Shown piece after piece: positions 1 through 12,275 of a DNA stretch of 64,000 bases. The notes under the pieces were generated by a model. That model searched no databases, had not been told where the DNA came from, and worked only from the letters and a program-made list of their open reading frames with translations. Position numbers and translations under genes: made by a program. This DNA comes from Amycolatopsis suaedae (GTDB lineage Bacteria; Actinomycetota; Actinomycetes; Mycobacteriales; Pseudonocardiaceae). The stretch's first letter is position 1. Each line of letters starts with the position of its first letter. The stretch lies in contig NZ_SFCC01000015.1 in NCBI RefSeq assembly GCF_004214935.1, positions 1 to 64,000 on the forward strand. Direction: 5' to 3'.

Positions 1-138
1 CCACCTTCATCACATGAGACGACAGAAACTCGGCCTTCATCCGGACAGCGGGCTATCCGCCCACGTGTCCGCGGCAAGCATGCCGTGAAGGGGGCACTCA
101 CGGCATGAGACGCCGTGAGGGCCCCCTTCACGGCATCG
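1..138. repeat. Mosaic intergenic repeat, copy A (truncated by window start)
   Basis: These 138 bases match 59192-59329 with one mismatch, at position 119. The shared block holds the inner half of the family's terminal repeat (CCACCTTCA), a unit reading CTCGGCCTTCATCC, and a perfect 16-bp inverted repeat, ATGCCGTGAAGGGGGC and its complement, around a 25-nt loop that contains a smaller CACGGC/GCCGTG dyad. Similarity stops at 139, so copy A lacks the right half present in the copy at 59 kb. The expected left terminal repeat (GCACGTGAAGG) would lie just outside the window. It precedes comF and holds no gene. Confidence 0.85.
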
Positions 139-259
139 GCGCCACACCGGCGCCGTCCTGGCGGCACGAACGGGCAGGTCACGGGCCTCCGCTCGCCGAG
201 CGGGCCGTTCGCACGCGGCGGGGTGGCGCGCTGTCGGGGTGGTCGGGCACGGTGGGCGC

Positions 260-919
260 ATGCGACTCTTCGAACACCTGAGCGACATCGTTCTCCCCTC
301 CACCTGTCCCGGCTGCGGCCGGTGGAGCAGGCCGTGCTGCGCGGACTGCGTCAGCCTGCTGCGCAGGCTCGAACCGGTGGAGCGCGGGCCGACCGGGCGG
401 CTGCGGCTGTACGCGCTCGGCACCTACGCCGGGCCGGCGCGGCAGCTGGTCCTGGCCTACAAGGAGCGCGGCAGGCGCGACCTGGCCGCCCCGCTGGCGG
501 CAGTCCTCGCCGAGGCGCTGCTCGAGCTGGCGATCGTCCCGGGGCCGGGCCGCTGGTGGCTCGTGCCCGCGCCGTCGCGCGCGGCGGCGTCCAGGTTGCG
601 CGGCGGACCGCACATGGAGCTGCTGGCCCGCCGGTGCGCGGCCGCACTGACGGCGGTTGGCAGGCGGGCAGCGGTCGCACCGGCGCTGCGGCTGGCCCGC
701 GGGGTGCGCGACGCGGCGGGCCTGACCGCGGCGGCGCGGGCCGACAACCTGGCGGGCCGGGTCGGCGTGGTCCGGGCGCGGCTGCCGCCGCGAGGGGAGG
801 CCGTCGTGCTGGTCGACGACGTCGTGACGACCGGGGTCACGGCGGCGGCGTGTGCACGTGCACTGAGGGAGGCGGGGGTGCGAGTGAGAGCGTTCGTGGC
901 GCTGACCGCGGCTACCTGA
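260..919 (+). CDS. ComF family phosphoribosyltransferase-like protein
   Basis: The 219-residue protein begins MRLFEHL. An in-frame ATG at 239 adds seven residues, but homologues begin near the one at 260. The N-terminus has a zinc-finger-like pair of cysteine motifs (CPGC, then CCADC) followed by LLRR, typical of ComF. The C-terminus has the phosphoribosyltransferase PRPP loop, VVLVDDVVTTGVTAAAC, near residues 180-196. ComF proteins are linked to DNA uptake in competent bacteria; in actinobacteria the role is unknown. It stands before hpf and secA, the conserved lpqB-comF-hpf-secA order of this phylum. An Arg/Ala-rich open frame overlaps it but is a GC-rich shadow. Confidence 0.9.
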   Translation: MRLFEHLSDIVLPSTCPGCGRWSRPCCADCVSLLRRLEPVERGPTGRLRLYALGTYAGPARQLVLAYKERGRRDLAAPLAAVLAEALLELAIVPGPGRWWLVPAPSRAAASRLRGGPHMELLARRCAAALTAVGRRAAVAPALRLARGVRDAAGLTAAARADNLAGRVGVVRARLPPRGEAVVLVDDVVTTGVTAAACARALREAGVRVRAFVALTAAT

Positions 920-968
920 GCGCCGCCGCCTGTTCAACGGCTTGTCACCCACACGAGTGATACTCGTC

Positions 969-996
969 GGGAACCTTGGGTCGTATTCGAGACGTT
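969..996 (+). promoter_or_regulatory. Candidate ECF-sigma promoter in the comF-hpf gap
   Basis: GGGAAC at 969-974 is followed after 19 bases by GTT at 994-996, preceded by AC. This resembles SigR/SigH/SigE-type promoters (GGAA and CGTT boxes). It overlaps the downstream edge of a dyad, ACGAGT-GAT-ACTCGT, at 953-967. It lies about 490 bases before hpf, so the leader would be long. The rest of the 920-1489 gap shows a TTGACA at 1212-1217 with a CCCCCG/CGGGGG dyad just after it, and a tiny open frame at 1308. Confidence 0.3.
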
Positions 997-1307
997 ACCC
1001 AGGTATGCGGCGCAGCTGTGTGGGTACTACTCCTTCGGGTCGCCGGGGAGATGCGGTGACGGCAGCACGCGGCGTCGTGACGCGTACGGGAGGCGAGACG
1101 GCCTTGATGCGCCGTCCGCGTGAAATGTGCTGCCCCGATGTGCTCCATTCGAGGGAGAAACTGTCGGTGGTTCCGTTTTCCCGGATGCGGGCAGTGATGG
1201 GGGCTCACCACTTGACATCCCCCGGCTCGGGGGCTGTTGTTCCGAACCAAGGCGGGCTAACGTGCTCCGCTATCAGCAATCCCGGTCAGCAGGGAGGTGA
1301 GAAGCCC

Positions 1308-1334
1308 ATGTCCCTGGCACCGGAGGCGCGCTGA
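1308..1334 (+). CDS. Possible 8-codon upstream open frame in the hpf leader
   Basis: ATG at 1308 opens an 8-residue frame (MSLAPEAR, then TGA). It is preceded by a strong Shine-Dalgarno-like AGGGAGGTGA at 1291-1300. It sits 155 bases before hpf and downstream of TTGACA at 1212. The ribosome-binding match is better than that of many genes here, so a leader peptide or regulatory uORF is possible. The peptide has no recognisable motif, and chance occurrence cannot be excluded. Confidence 0.25.
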   Translation: MSLAPEAR

Positions 1335-1489
1335 TTCGTTCTCGGTGACCGCCACGAGACGTCGTGTCCCGGAATCCGAATGCGTTTCTCGTCGGGTCGT
1401 TCCCGGTCATCCCGGGAGTCCGGCCGAACCCGTTTTCACCGGTGCCGCAGTTCACCAGCTCGCAGTTCGAACAGCGAGGGAGGTCGTGT

Positions 1490-2179
1490 ATGGACATCGT
1501 TGTGAAGGGCCGCAATGTCGAGGTGCCCGAGCATTACCGGGCGCACGTGAGGGACAAGCTGGCCCGGCTTGAGCGCTATGACAGGAAGGTCATCCGGTTC
1601 GACGTGGAGCTGTTCCACGAACCCAACCGCAGGCAGATGAAGACCTGTCAGAAGGTTGAGATCACCGGAGTGGGCAAGGGCCCCGCCGTTCGCGCGGAGG
1701 CATGTGCCGGTGACTTCTACGCGGCGCTCGATTCCGCCGTCAACAAGCTGGAGAATCGTCTGCGCCGGTCGCACGACCGCAGGCGGGTCCACTACGGGCG
1801 GCGCCGCTCCGAATCCGTCGCCGAGGCGACGGCGAGCGGCACGGTCGCGGGCACCCCGGGCTTCGGCTCGGTGGCGACGGCCGTGATGGAAGCACCGGAG
1901 GCCACCGAGTTCGAGCCGGTCACCAACGGCTCGGCCGATCCGGAGAGCATCGACGTCCCCGCGCAGCGTTGGGACGACGGCGTGGTCGAACGCCAGCCCG
2001 GGCGAATCGCCAGGGAGAAGCAGCATTCGGCCAAGCCCATGACGATCGACCAGGCCCTCTACGAGATGGAACTGGTCGGACACGACTTCTACCTCTACAA
2101 CGACTCCGACGCCGGCTGCCCGAGCGTCGTGTATCGCAGGAAGGGCTTCGACTACGGAGTGATCCGGCTGACCGAATAG
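1490..2179 (+). CDS. hpf: Ribosome hibernation promoting factor, long form
   Basis: The 229-residue protein has an N-terminal S30AE domain (residues 1 to about 105, starting MDIVVKGRNVEVPEHYRAH), a variable linker, and the C-terminal dimerisation domain (about 170-229, ending YRRKGFDYGVIRL). Long-form HPF binds the 30S subunit and pairs ribosomes into inactive 100S dimers in stationary phase or stress. The ATG at 1490 is chosen because GAGGGAGG lies at 1476-1483 with 6-nt spacing and the domain begins exactly there; the open frame extends upstream without homology. A strong hairpin follows at 2209-2241. Confidence 0.95.
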   Translation: MDIVVKGRNVEVPEHYRAHVRDKLARLERYDRKVIRFDVELFHEPNRRQMKTCQKVEITGVGKGPAVRAEACAGDFYAALDSAVNKLENRLRRSHDRRRVHYGRRRSESVAEATASGTVAGTPGFGSVATAVMEAPEATEFEPVTNGSADPESIDVPAQRWDDGVVERQPGRIAREKQHSAKPMTIDQALYEMELVGHDFYLYNDSDAGCPSVVYRRKGFDYGVIRLTE

Positions 2180-2208
2180 CCGCTTAATCGCTCACGTCCA
2201 ATTCCCTC

Positions 2209-2241
2209 GGTGGCCCGCGCTCATGTCGAGCGCGGGCCACC
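2209..2241 (+). terminator. Rho-independent-type hairpin after hpf
   Basis: A perfect 13-bp inverted repeat, GGTGGCCCGCGCT and its complement, encloses a 7-nt loop 30 bases after the hpf stop. No clear T-run follows, as is common in high-GC actinobacteria. It probably ends the comF-hpf transcript before secA. Confidence 0.7.
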
Positions 2242-2271
2242 GTATCTTCTGCCCTTGCTTCGCGGCGGGCG

Positions 2272-2363
2272 CGGTCGGGCCCTTCAGTCGGCGTCTTCCC
2301 TCCTCGCCGTCGCTCGCTGCGCGAGCTTTGGGCTCGTCAGTCCAGACGCCGACGGCCCGACCG
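2272..2363 (+). other. Bipartite hairpin upstream of secA
   Basis: CGGTCGGGCC (2272-2281) and GTCGGCGTCT (2287-2296), split by a 5-base bulge, pair with a continuous complement at 2344-2363. The result is a 20-bp stem with one bulge. The 47-nt loop contains a further GCTCGC/GCGAGC hairpin. It lies between the hpf terminator and a likely -10 box, TACGAT (2421-2426), of secA. It may be an operator-like DNA structure or a separate RNA element. No T-run follows. It is the only notable structure in the 336-base gap. Confidence 0.4.
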
Positions 2364-2515
2364 GTGCGGGTCAGCCGGGGCCGCAACGCGAGCGCAGTGC
2401 GCACCACTGGACTGGTTCCCTACGATGGGGGCGAGCGACCCGTTACCACGGGCTCGCTCGAGGCTGCCCGGGGTGAGCCCGGGTTCGATCACGATCAGCT
2501 AGTGAGGTCGACCGG

Positions 2516-5431
<2,916 letters not shown>

Positions 5432-5437
5432 GCCCTC

Positions 5438-5926
5438 TCACGACGCCGTGCCGGTCCGGGACTGTTCCTGGGCCGGCACGTTGTCGATGACCTCGAAACG
5501 CACGCACGTCCAGCCGTCGGTCGCCGCGTGCAGGCGGGCGGTGAGCGCCAGCGTCAGGTGGCCCGTGCGGACGGTCCCGGACGCCTCGACGACGCCGTCC
5601 CCGACGTACTGCGCGTGCAGCGTCGACAGCCGGTAGCCCAGGTGCCTGCCGTCCGGGAGCGTGGCGAGCCTGCGGTGCAGCCGGGTGTCGGTGATCACGC
5701 GGGCCTGGCCGGGCGGCCTCCTGCCGCTGTGGACCTCCAGCACCGTGGTGACCAGCCCGCGCAGGTGCCGCAGGGTGGCCGCGCCGACCGGCGCGGGCCA
5801 GCGCGGTCCGGCCGGCTCGGTGTCCAGCCGCAGGTCGAGGGCCAGCTGGCGGCCCCTATGGGGCGCCGGGTGACGCGAACCGTCGGGCTCGGTCACGGGC
5901 AGCGGTTCGAAGTGGATCTCGGACAT
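5438..5926 (-). CDS. Rv3235-family conserved protein
   Basis: This 162-residue protein starts at MSEIHFEPL, where GGGGGA lies a few bases upstream. It is rich in Arg, Leu and Thr and ends in a beta-rich segment containing GWTCVRFEVIDN. I recognise it as similar to Mycobacterium Rv3235, a small conserved protein of unknown function encoded near secA1 in many actinobacteria. It converges with secA with only 6 bases between the two stops. No signal peptide or membrane segment is seen. Confidence 0.7.
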   Translation of the reverse strand: MSEIHFEPLPVTEPDGSRHPAPHRGRQLALDLRLDTEPAGPRWPAPVGAATLRHLRGLVTTVLEVHSGRRPPGQARVITDTRLHRRLATLPDGRHLGYRLSTLHAQYVGDGVVEASGTVRTGHLTLALTARLHAATDGWTCVRFEVIDNVPAQEQSRTGTAS

Positions 5927-6029
5927 GTCGGGTTCCCCCGGGTGTGCGTGGAGCGGTCCGGCCGACCGCTCGCCCACCCGGTACTGCGCCTGACACGCCG
6001 GATCGGGACGAGGTTTACCCGTTCGGGTG

Positions 6030-6782
6030 TCACTCTCCGGGGGAAAATCGCCGGACCAGGTCGAAGCAGAGCACGGCGGCGGCCGCGGCGACGTTGAGCG
6101 ACTCGACGTCGCCGGGCATGGGGATGGACAGCCAGCCGGTCGCCAGCTCGGCCACCTCCTCGCTGACGCCCGCGGTCTCCCCACCGAGCACGAACGCCGC
6201 CCGCCGCGGCAGCTCGGCCTCGAACAGCGACTGGCCGGACGCGCCGAGTGCGAACATCGCGTAGCCGGACTCGGTCAGCCGCTCGGCGGCCTCGGCCGCC
6301 GTCGCGCACCGCAGCACGGGCGCCCGGAACGCCACTCCCGCCGACGCCTTCACCACCAGCGGGTCGAGCGCGGCGACACCCCGCCTCGGTACGACGATGC
6401 CGCCCAGCCCGGCCGCGGTGGCCGTCCGCAGGATCATGCCGACGTTGGCGGGGGTGGTGATGCCGTCGAGCACCAGCACCCGCTCCGGCGGCCTGCGCCC
6501 GGCCAGTACGTCGGCGAGCGGCCGCATCCGCGGGGCGACGACGTCGGCCAGCACGCCCTGGTCCTGCTTGCCGTTGCCGGCCAGCACTTTGACCCGGTGT
6601 GCGCTGGCCCGCTGTACGGCCACGCCGCTCGCCCTGGCGGCCCGCAGGATCTCCGTGGCGGCCGGCCCGCGGGCGGTGTCGGCGAGGATGACCTTGTCGA
6701 CCTCGAGGTCGGGGTCGGCCAGCGCCTCCAGCACCGGCTTGCGTCCGTAGACGGTCAGGAACCGGTCCTTCGGGGAAACCAT
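6030..6782 (-). CDS. TrmH/SpoU-family RNA 2'-O-methyltransferase
   Basis: The 250-residue protein has an N-terminal substrate-binding region beginning DRFLTVYGRKPVLEAL, followed by a SPOUT domain. The family motifs are visible: LDGITTPANVGMILRTA (motif 1), FVLGGETAGVSEE (motif 2) and IPMPGDVESLNVAAAAAVLCF (motif 3, the knot that binds S-adenosylmethionine). The enzyme is expected to methylate a ribose in rRNA or tRNA; the exact base cannot be told. ATG at 6782 is preferred; a GTG at 6797 would add five residues. It is divergent from the acyltransferase gene at 6843. Confidence 0.9.
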   Translation of the reverse strand: MVSPKDRFLTVYGRKPVLEALADPDLEVDKVILADTARGPAATEILRAARASGVAVQRASAHRVKVLAGNGKQDQGVLADVVAPRMRPLADVLAGRRPPERVLVLDGITTPANVGMILRTATAAGLGGIVVPRRGVAALDPLVVKASAGVAFRAPVLRCATAAEAAERLTESGYAMFALGASGQSLFEAELPRRAAFVLGGETAGVSEEVAELATGWLSIPMPGDVESLNVAAAAAVLCFDLVRRFSPGE

Positions 6783-6842
6783 TCCCGCATTACACACATG
6801 CCCCGCCTGACATGTTCATCCGGCTCTGTCAGGATCACGGAC

Positions 6843-8243
6843 ATGCCCGACCGCCTGTCCGCCCTGGACGCCTCCTTCCTCTACATGGAGGATCCGGCGA
6901 CGCCGATGCACGTCGGTGGCGTCGCCGTGTTCGAGCGGCCGAGGGAGGGCTTCGACTACGAGGAGTTCCTCGCGCTGGTCGCGCAGCGGCTCGCCTACCT
7001 GCCGCGCTACCGCCAGCGGGTGCTGCGGGTGCCGGGAAACCTGGCACGGCCGGTGTGGGTGGACGACGTCGACTTCGACCTCAACTACCACGTCCGCCGC
7101 TCCGCGCTGCCCGCTCCCGGGCACGACGAGCAGCTGTTCGACCTGGTCGCGCGGCTGCTGTCGCGGCCACTCGACGCCGAGCGGCCGCTGTGGGAGGCCT
7201 ACTTCGTGGAGGGCCTGCGCGACGACCGGGTGGCGTTGATCACGAAGACGCACCAGGCCGTCGTCGACGGGGTCGGCACGATCGAGCTGGGGCAGCTCAT
7301 CCTGGACACCGCCCCGCAGGACCCGGAGCAGGTCGAGGACACCTGGACGGCCCGACGGCAGCCGGGCAGGACCCAGCTGGTCCTGGACGCGGTCAGTGAG
7401 GCGGTCCAGCGGCCCGGCGAGGTCGTGGAGAACGTGCGGTCGGTGGCGCGGGACGCGTCGGCGACGATGGGCAAGTTCGCCGACGCTCTCGGCGGGGTGG
7501 CGTCGGCGCTGCGGGTGGTGGCCAGGCCGTCCGGCCCGCTGAACGTGCCGGTGTCGGGTGGCCGGGTCTTCTCGGTGGTCCGGACCCGCCTGGAGGACTT
7601 CCGCAAGGTGCGGGCCGAGCACGGCGGCACGGTGAACGACGTGGTGCTGGCGGCCATCACCGGTGCGCTGCGGGAGTGGCTGCTGTCCAGGGGCGCGGGC
7701 CCGGGGCCGGAGTCGACCGTCCGCGCGCTGGTCCCGCTGGCCGTGCGGGACGCGGAGTCGGCCGAGTTCTCCTCGGCGTCGCTGGTCGGCAACGAAGTTG
7801 CCGCCTACCTGGTGGATCTGCCGGTCGGTGAGCCCAACCCGGTGCTGCGGCTACAGCACATCAGCCACGAGATGGCCGCTCATCTCGACTCCGGCCGCTC
7901 GGTGGCCGCCCGTGCGCTGCTGCGGGTCGGCGGGTTCGCGCCGGCGACGCTGCACTCGCTGGGCGCCCGGGCCGCGGGGTCGTTCTCCGGGCGGTTCTTC
8001 AACCTGGTGGTCACCAACTCGCCAGGGCCCCAGGTACCGCTCTACGCTGGTCGGGCGAGGATGGCCGAGATGTTCCCGGTGATGCCCCTGGTCCGCAACC
8101 AGGCGCTGGCGATCGGCGTCACCTCCTATCACGGGGGCGTCTACTTCGGACTGAACGGCGACCGCAAGGCCGCCTACGACGTCGACGTGCTCGGCCGGAT
8201 GATCGAGGATTCGCTGGAAGAGCTCAAGGGAGCGCAGTGGTGA
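6843..8243 (+). CDS. WS/DGAT-type wax ester synthase / diacylglycerol acyltransferase
   Basis: The 466-residue protein starts MPDRLSALDASFLYMEDP, the hallmark N-terminus of bacterial wax ester synthase/acyl-CoA:diacylglycerol acyltransferases, and ends in the DUF1298-type domain (LVVTNSPGPQVPLY). Such enzymes make storage triacylglycerols or wax esters at the membrane. The active-site motif HHxxxDG reads HQAVVDG (residues 137-143), so the second, usually catalytic, histidine is Gln. Activity may therefore be altered. Mycobacterium has a WS/DGAT gene in the equivalent position near secA1. It overlaps the next gene by 4 bases. Confidence 0.9.
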   Translation: MPDRLSALDASFLYMEDPATPMHVGGVAVFERPREGFDYEEFLALVAQRLAYLPRYRQRVLRVPGNLARPVWVDDVDFDLNYHVRRSALPAPGHDEQLFDLVARLLSRPLDAERPLWEAYFVEGLRDDRVALITKTHQAVVDGVGTIELGQLILDTAPQDPEQVEDTWTARRQPGRTQLVLDAVSEAVQRPGEVVENVRSVARDASATMGKFADALGGVASALRVVARPSGPLNVPVSGGRVFSVVRTRLEDFRKVRAEHGGTVNDVVLAAITGALREWLLSRGAGPGPESTVRALVPLAVRDAESAEFSSASLVGNEVAAYLVDLPVGEPNPVLRLQHISHEMAAHLDSGRSVAARALLRVGGFAPATLHSLGARAAGSFSGRFFNLVVTNSPGPQVPLYAGRARMAEMFPVMPLVRNQALAIGVTSYHGGVYFGLNGDRKAAYDVDVLGRMIEDSLEELKGAQW

Positions 8244-8746
8244 GGGTCTACCTGCCCGCGACGATCGGCATGCTGCGCAGGCTGGTCGCGGAGGGAAAGT
8301 TCAGCCCGGTCAGCGGCACCGGATTCGCGCTCACCCCGATGCTGCGGGAGGCGTACACCAGTGGCTCGACCGAGGAACTGGAGTACGCCGCGCTGCTGGA
8401 CGCCGCGCGGGCGTCGCTGCGGCTGATCGCGGCGGACAGCGAGACGGCCGACGCCGCCGACCCGCCGCGGCGGGTGGTGATCTCCGCCGACGTCGACGCC
8501 GCGGCTCCGCGACCGGACCTGGACGCCGCCGTGGTGCGGCTGGACGGGCCGGTCGCGCTCGACCAGATCGCCGCCGTGCACGTCGACTCTCCCGAGGCCG
8601 AGGCGGCCGTCACGGCGGCCGCCGCCGTGATCGACGCCGCGGATCTCGGTGACCCTGACGCGGAGTTCACGCTCGGTGACGCGGAGGACCACGAACTGGC
8701 GTGGTACGCGCCGCAGGAGCTGCCGTTCCTGCTCGAACTACTCTAG
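8240..8746 (+). CDS. DUF6912-like conserved protein
   Basis: This 168-residue acidic, Ala-rich protein begins MRVYLPATIGMLRRL when GTG at 8240 is used. That start overlaps the acyltransferase stop as GTGA, implying translational coupling; GTG at 8237 would add one residue. It matches the small conserved actinobacterial family typically annotated DUF6912 and found beside WS/DGAT genes. No catalytic motif, signal peptide or membrane segment is visible. The function is unknown. Confidence 0.75.
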   Translation: MRVYLPATIGMLRRLVAEGKFSPVSGTGFALTPMLREAYTSGSTEELEYAALLDAARASLRLIAADSETADAADPPRRVVISADVDAAAPRPDLDAAVVRLDGPVALDQIAAVHVDSPEAEAAVTAAAAVIDAADLGDPDAEFTLGDAEDHELAWYAPQELPFLLELL

Positions 8747-8805
8747 AGGCGTCCGCCCACAAGGCGGTCCATCGGCAATACAACCCCCAGGAGGCGGAGC
8801 AAGAC

Positions 8806-10434
<1,629 letters not shown>

Positions 10435-10471
10435 CCCCGCGGGCGGGGCCGGCCTGTGCCACGGTGGAGCG

Positions 10472-11566
10472 GTGTTGCGGATCGCCCTGGTCGTGGTCGG
10501 GCTGGCCCTGCTGGTGGGGTTCGACACCCGGCAGTTGAGTGTGTTCGGCCTGCCCTGGCCGGGTGCGCTCGCGGTGGCCGCGGTCGTCGGCGTACCGGTG
10601 GTGCTGATCGAGCGTGCGCCGCTGCGGGCCTGGCAGGTGATGGCGTCGGCGTTGCTGTGCTCGACGTTCGTGTTCGGCGGGCTGATCGGGCCCGGTTACA
10701 ACGACGTCGGCTGGCCGTGGCCGGTGCTGGGCATGGTGGCGTTCGGGACGGTGCTGTTCGCGGTCGCCGCGCGGTACGAGCGGGCGTTGACGGTGACGGT
10801 CGGCGCGCTCACGGTGCTCGCGGTGCCGGTCCCGGCCTGGTGGCTGGCCGGGCTGTCGCTGTCCAGTCTCGGTGTGTTGGCGTTCCTGGTGGTGGCGGTG
10901 CTGGCGTGGGGCGACAGTGTCCGGGTGCGCAGGGCTGCGCAACTCGCGCTGGCCGAGGAGACGGAGCGGCACGCGGTACTGCGCGAACGGGCCCGGATCG
11001 CCAGGGAGATGCACGACGTTGTGGCGCACCACGTGTCGGTGATCGCCATCCAGGCGGAGGCAGGGCGGCTGGCCGGCGGGGAGCCGCGGTTCGCGGCCAT
11101 CCGTTCCACGGCCGCTGAGGCGCTCACCGAGATGCGCAGGGTGCTTGGGCTTCTCAACGACGCTGAGGCCGGACCGCCGCCCGGTCTCGAAAGCCTGCCC
11201 GCGCTGGTGGAACGGACCGGACGGGCCGGTGTGGACGTCCGGCTGTCGGCGACGGACGAGCCGGTCGAGGCGCCGGTGTCGGTCGCGGCGTACCGGATGG
11301 TCCAGGAGGCGTTGAGCAACGCGGTGCGGCACGCGCCGGGGTCCACTGTGGACGTCGAGGTGCGGCGCACGGGCGGGTCGCTGACCGTCCGGGTCACCGA
11401 CACGGGTGGCGATGGTCCGGCGATCGGTGGTGGTGCCGGTCTGGGGCTGGCCGGGATGCGGGAGCGGGTGCGCCTGCTCGGCGGGACGCTGCGGGCGGGC
11501 CGGTTGCGTCATGGTGGCTTCGAGGTGCGTGCGGAGCTGCCGCTCGGCCAGGATGGGCGTTCGTGA
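10472..11566 (+). CDS. NarL-type sensor histidine kinase
   Basis: This 364-residue membrane kinase has five or six predicted transmembrane helices in residues 1-150, a short coiled segment, then a HisKA_3 dimerisation domain with the phospho-acceptor in REMHDVVAHH (His near 181). A HATPase domain (EALSNAVRHA, GLGLAGMRERV) completes it. No extracytoplasmic sensor loop is obvious, so it may sense membrane or cell-envelope state (inference). GTG at 10472 is taken as start with GGTGGAG just before; TTG at 10475 is an alternative. The stop overlaps the response-regulator start as GTGA. Confidence 0.9.
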   Translation: MLRIALVVVGLALLVGFDTRQLSVFGLPWPGALAVAAVVGVPVVLIERAPLRAWQVMASALLCSTFVFGGLIGPGYNDVGWPWPVLGMVAFGTVLFAVAARYERALTVTVGALTVLAVPVPAWWLAGLSLSSLGVLAFLVVAVLAWGDSVRVRRAAQLALAEETERHAVLRERARIAREMHDVVAHHVSVIAIQAEAGRLAGGEPRFAAIRSTAAEALTEMRRVLGLLNDAEAGPPPGLESLPALVERTGRAGVDVRLSATDEPVEAPVSVAAYRMVQEALSNAVRHAPGSTVDVEVRRTGGSLTVRVTDTGGDGPAIGGGAGLGLAGMRERVRLLGGTLRAGRLRHGGFEVRAELPLGQDGRS

Positions 11567-12201
11567 TCACCGTCTTGCTCGCCGACGACCAGCCGCTCGC
11601 CAGGGAGGGGCTGGCCGTTCTGCTGAGGTCGGCTCCGGACATCGAGGTGGTCGGCCAGGCCGCCGACGGTGCGGCGGCCGTGCGGTTGGCGGCGGAGCTG
11701 CGGCCGGATGTGGTGGTGATGGACGTGCGGATGCCGGGGATGGACGGGCTGGCGGCGACCGCCCGGATCGCCGCTGAGGCCGAGCACCCCGCGGTGCTGG
11801 TGCTGACGACGTTCGACCTGGACGAGTACGTGTTCGAGGCGCTGGAGGCGGGGGCGAGCGGCTTTCTGCTGAAGGACGCGTCGGCGGACGCGCTGGTGGC
11901 GGCCGTTCGCGTGGTGGCGTCGGGTGATGCCCTGCTGGCTCCCGCGGTGACCCGGAGGCTGATCGCGGAGTTCCGGCGGCGCAGGCCGCCCGTGCGGAGG
12001 GTGCCGTCGGCCGACCTGACCGAGCGGGAGCTGGACGTCGTCCGGCAGGTGGCCGCGGGCAAGGCCAACCGGGAGATCGCGGCGGAGCTGGTGCTGGCCG
12101 AGCAGACGGTGAAAACCTATGTGAGCCGGATCCTGACGAAGCTCGGGTTGAGTGAGCGCACGCAGATCGTGGTCTACGCGTACGAGCACGACCTCGTCTG
12201 A
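11563..12201 (+). CDS. LuxR/NarL-family response regulator
   Basis: The 212-residue regulator has a receiver domain (ADDQPLAREG near the N-terminus, phospho-acceptor Asp in VVVMDVRMPGMDG near residue 53, Lys in LLKDAS) and a C-terminal LuxR helix-turn-helix (LTERELDVVRQVAAGKANREI). It is co-transcribed with, and overlaps, the kinase at 10472. A likely target is the divergently unblocked promoter at 12212-12242 directly downstream, which carries a 13-bp dyad and drives the secreted hydrolase gene (inference). Confidence 0.92.
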   Translation: MITVLLADDQPLAREGLAVLLRSAPDIEVVGQAADGAAAVRLAAELRPDVVVMDVRMPGMDGLAATARIAAEAEHPAVLVLTTFDLDEYVFEALEAGASGFLLKDASADALVAAVRVVASGDALLAPAVTRRLIAEFRRRRPPVRRVPSADLTERELDVVRQVAAGKANREIAAELVLAEQTVKTYVSRILTKLGLSERTQIVVYAYEHDLV

Positions 12202-12211
12202 GGTACCACGG

Positions 12212-12242
12212 TTGACACCCACCTGAGTACTGCCGTAGGCAG
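12212..12242 (+). promoter_or_regulatory. Promoter with overlapping dyad upstream of secreted hydrolase
   Basis: TTGACA (12212-12217) and TAGGCA (12236-12241) are 18 bases apart and fit a housekeeping promoter. The dyad CTGCC-GTA-GGCAG (12230-12242) covers the -10 box. This placement suggests control by a DNA-binding protein, possibly the response regulator encoded just upstream. Confidence 0.55.
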
Positions 12243-12275
12243 ACGACCGCGCACCGGGTCTCTAACGTCGTCCCC

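Noticed and set aside
2480..2500. tRNA T-arm-like CCCGGGTTCGATC before secA
   Set aside because: No acceptor, D or anticodon stems can be drawn around it.
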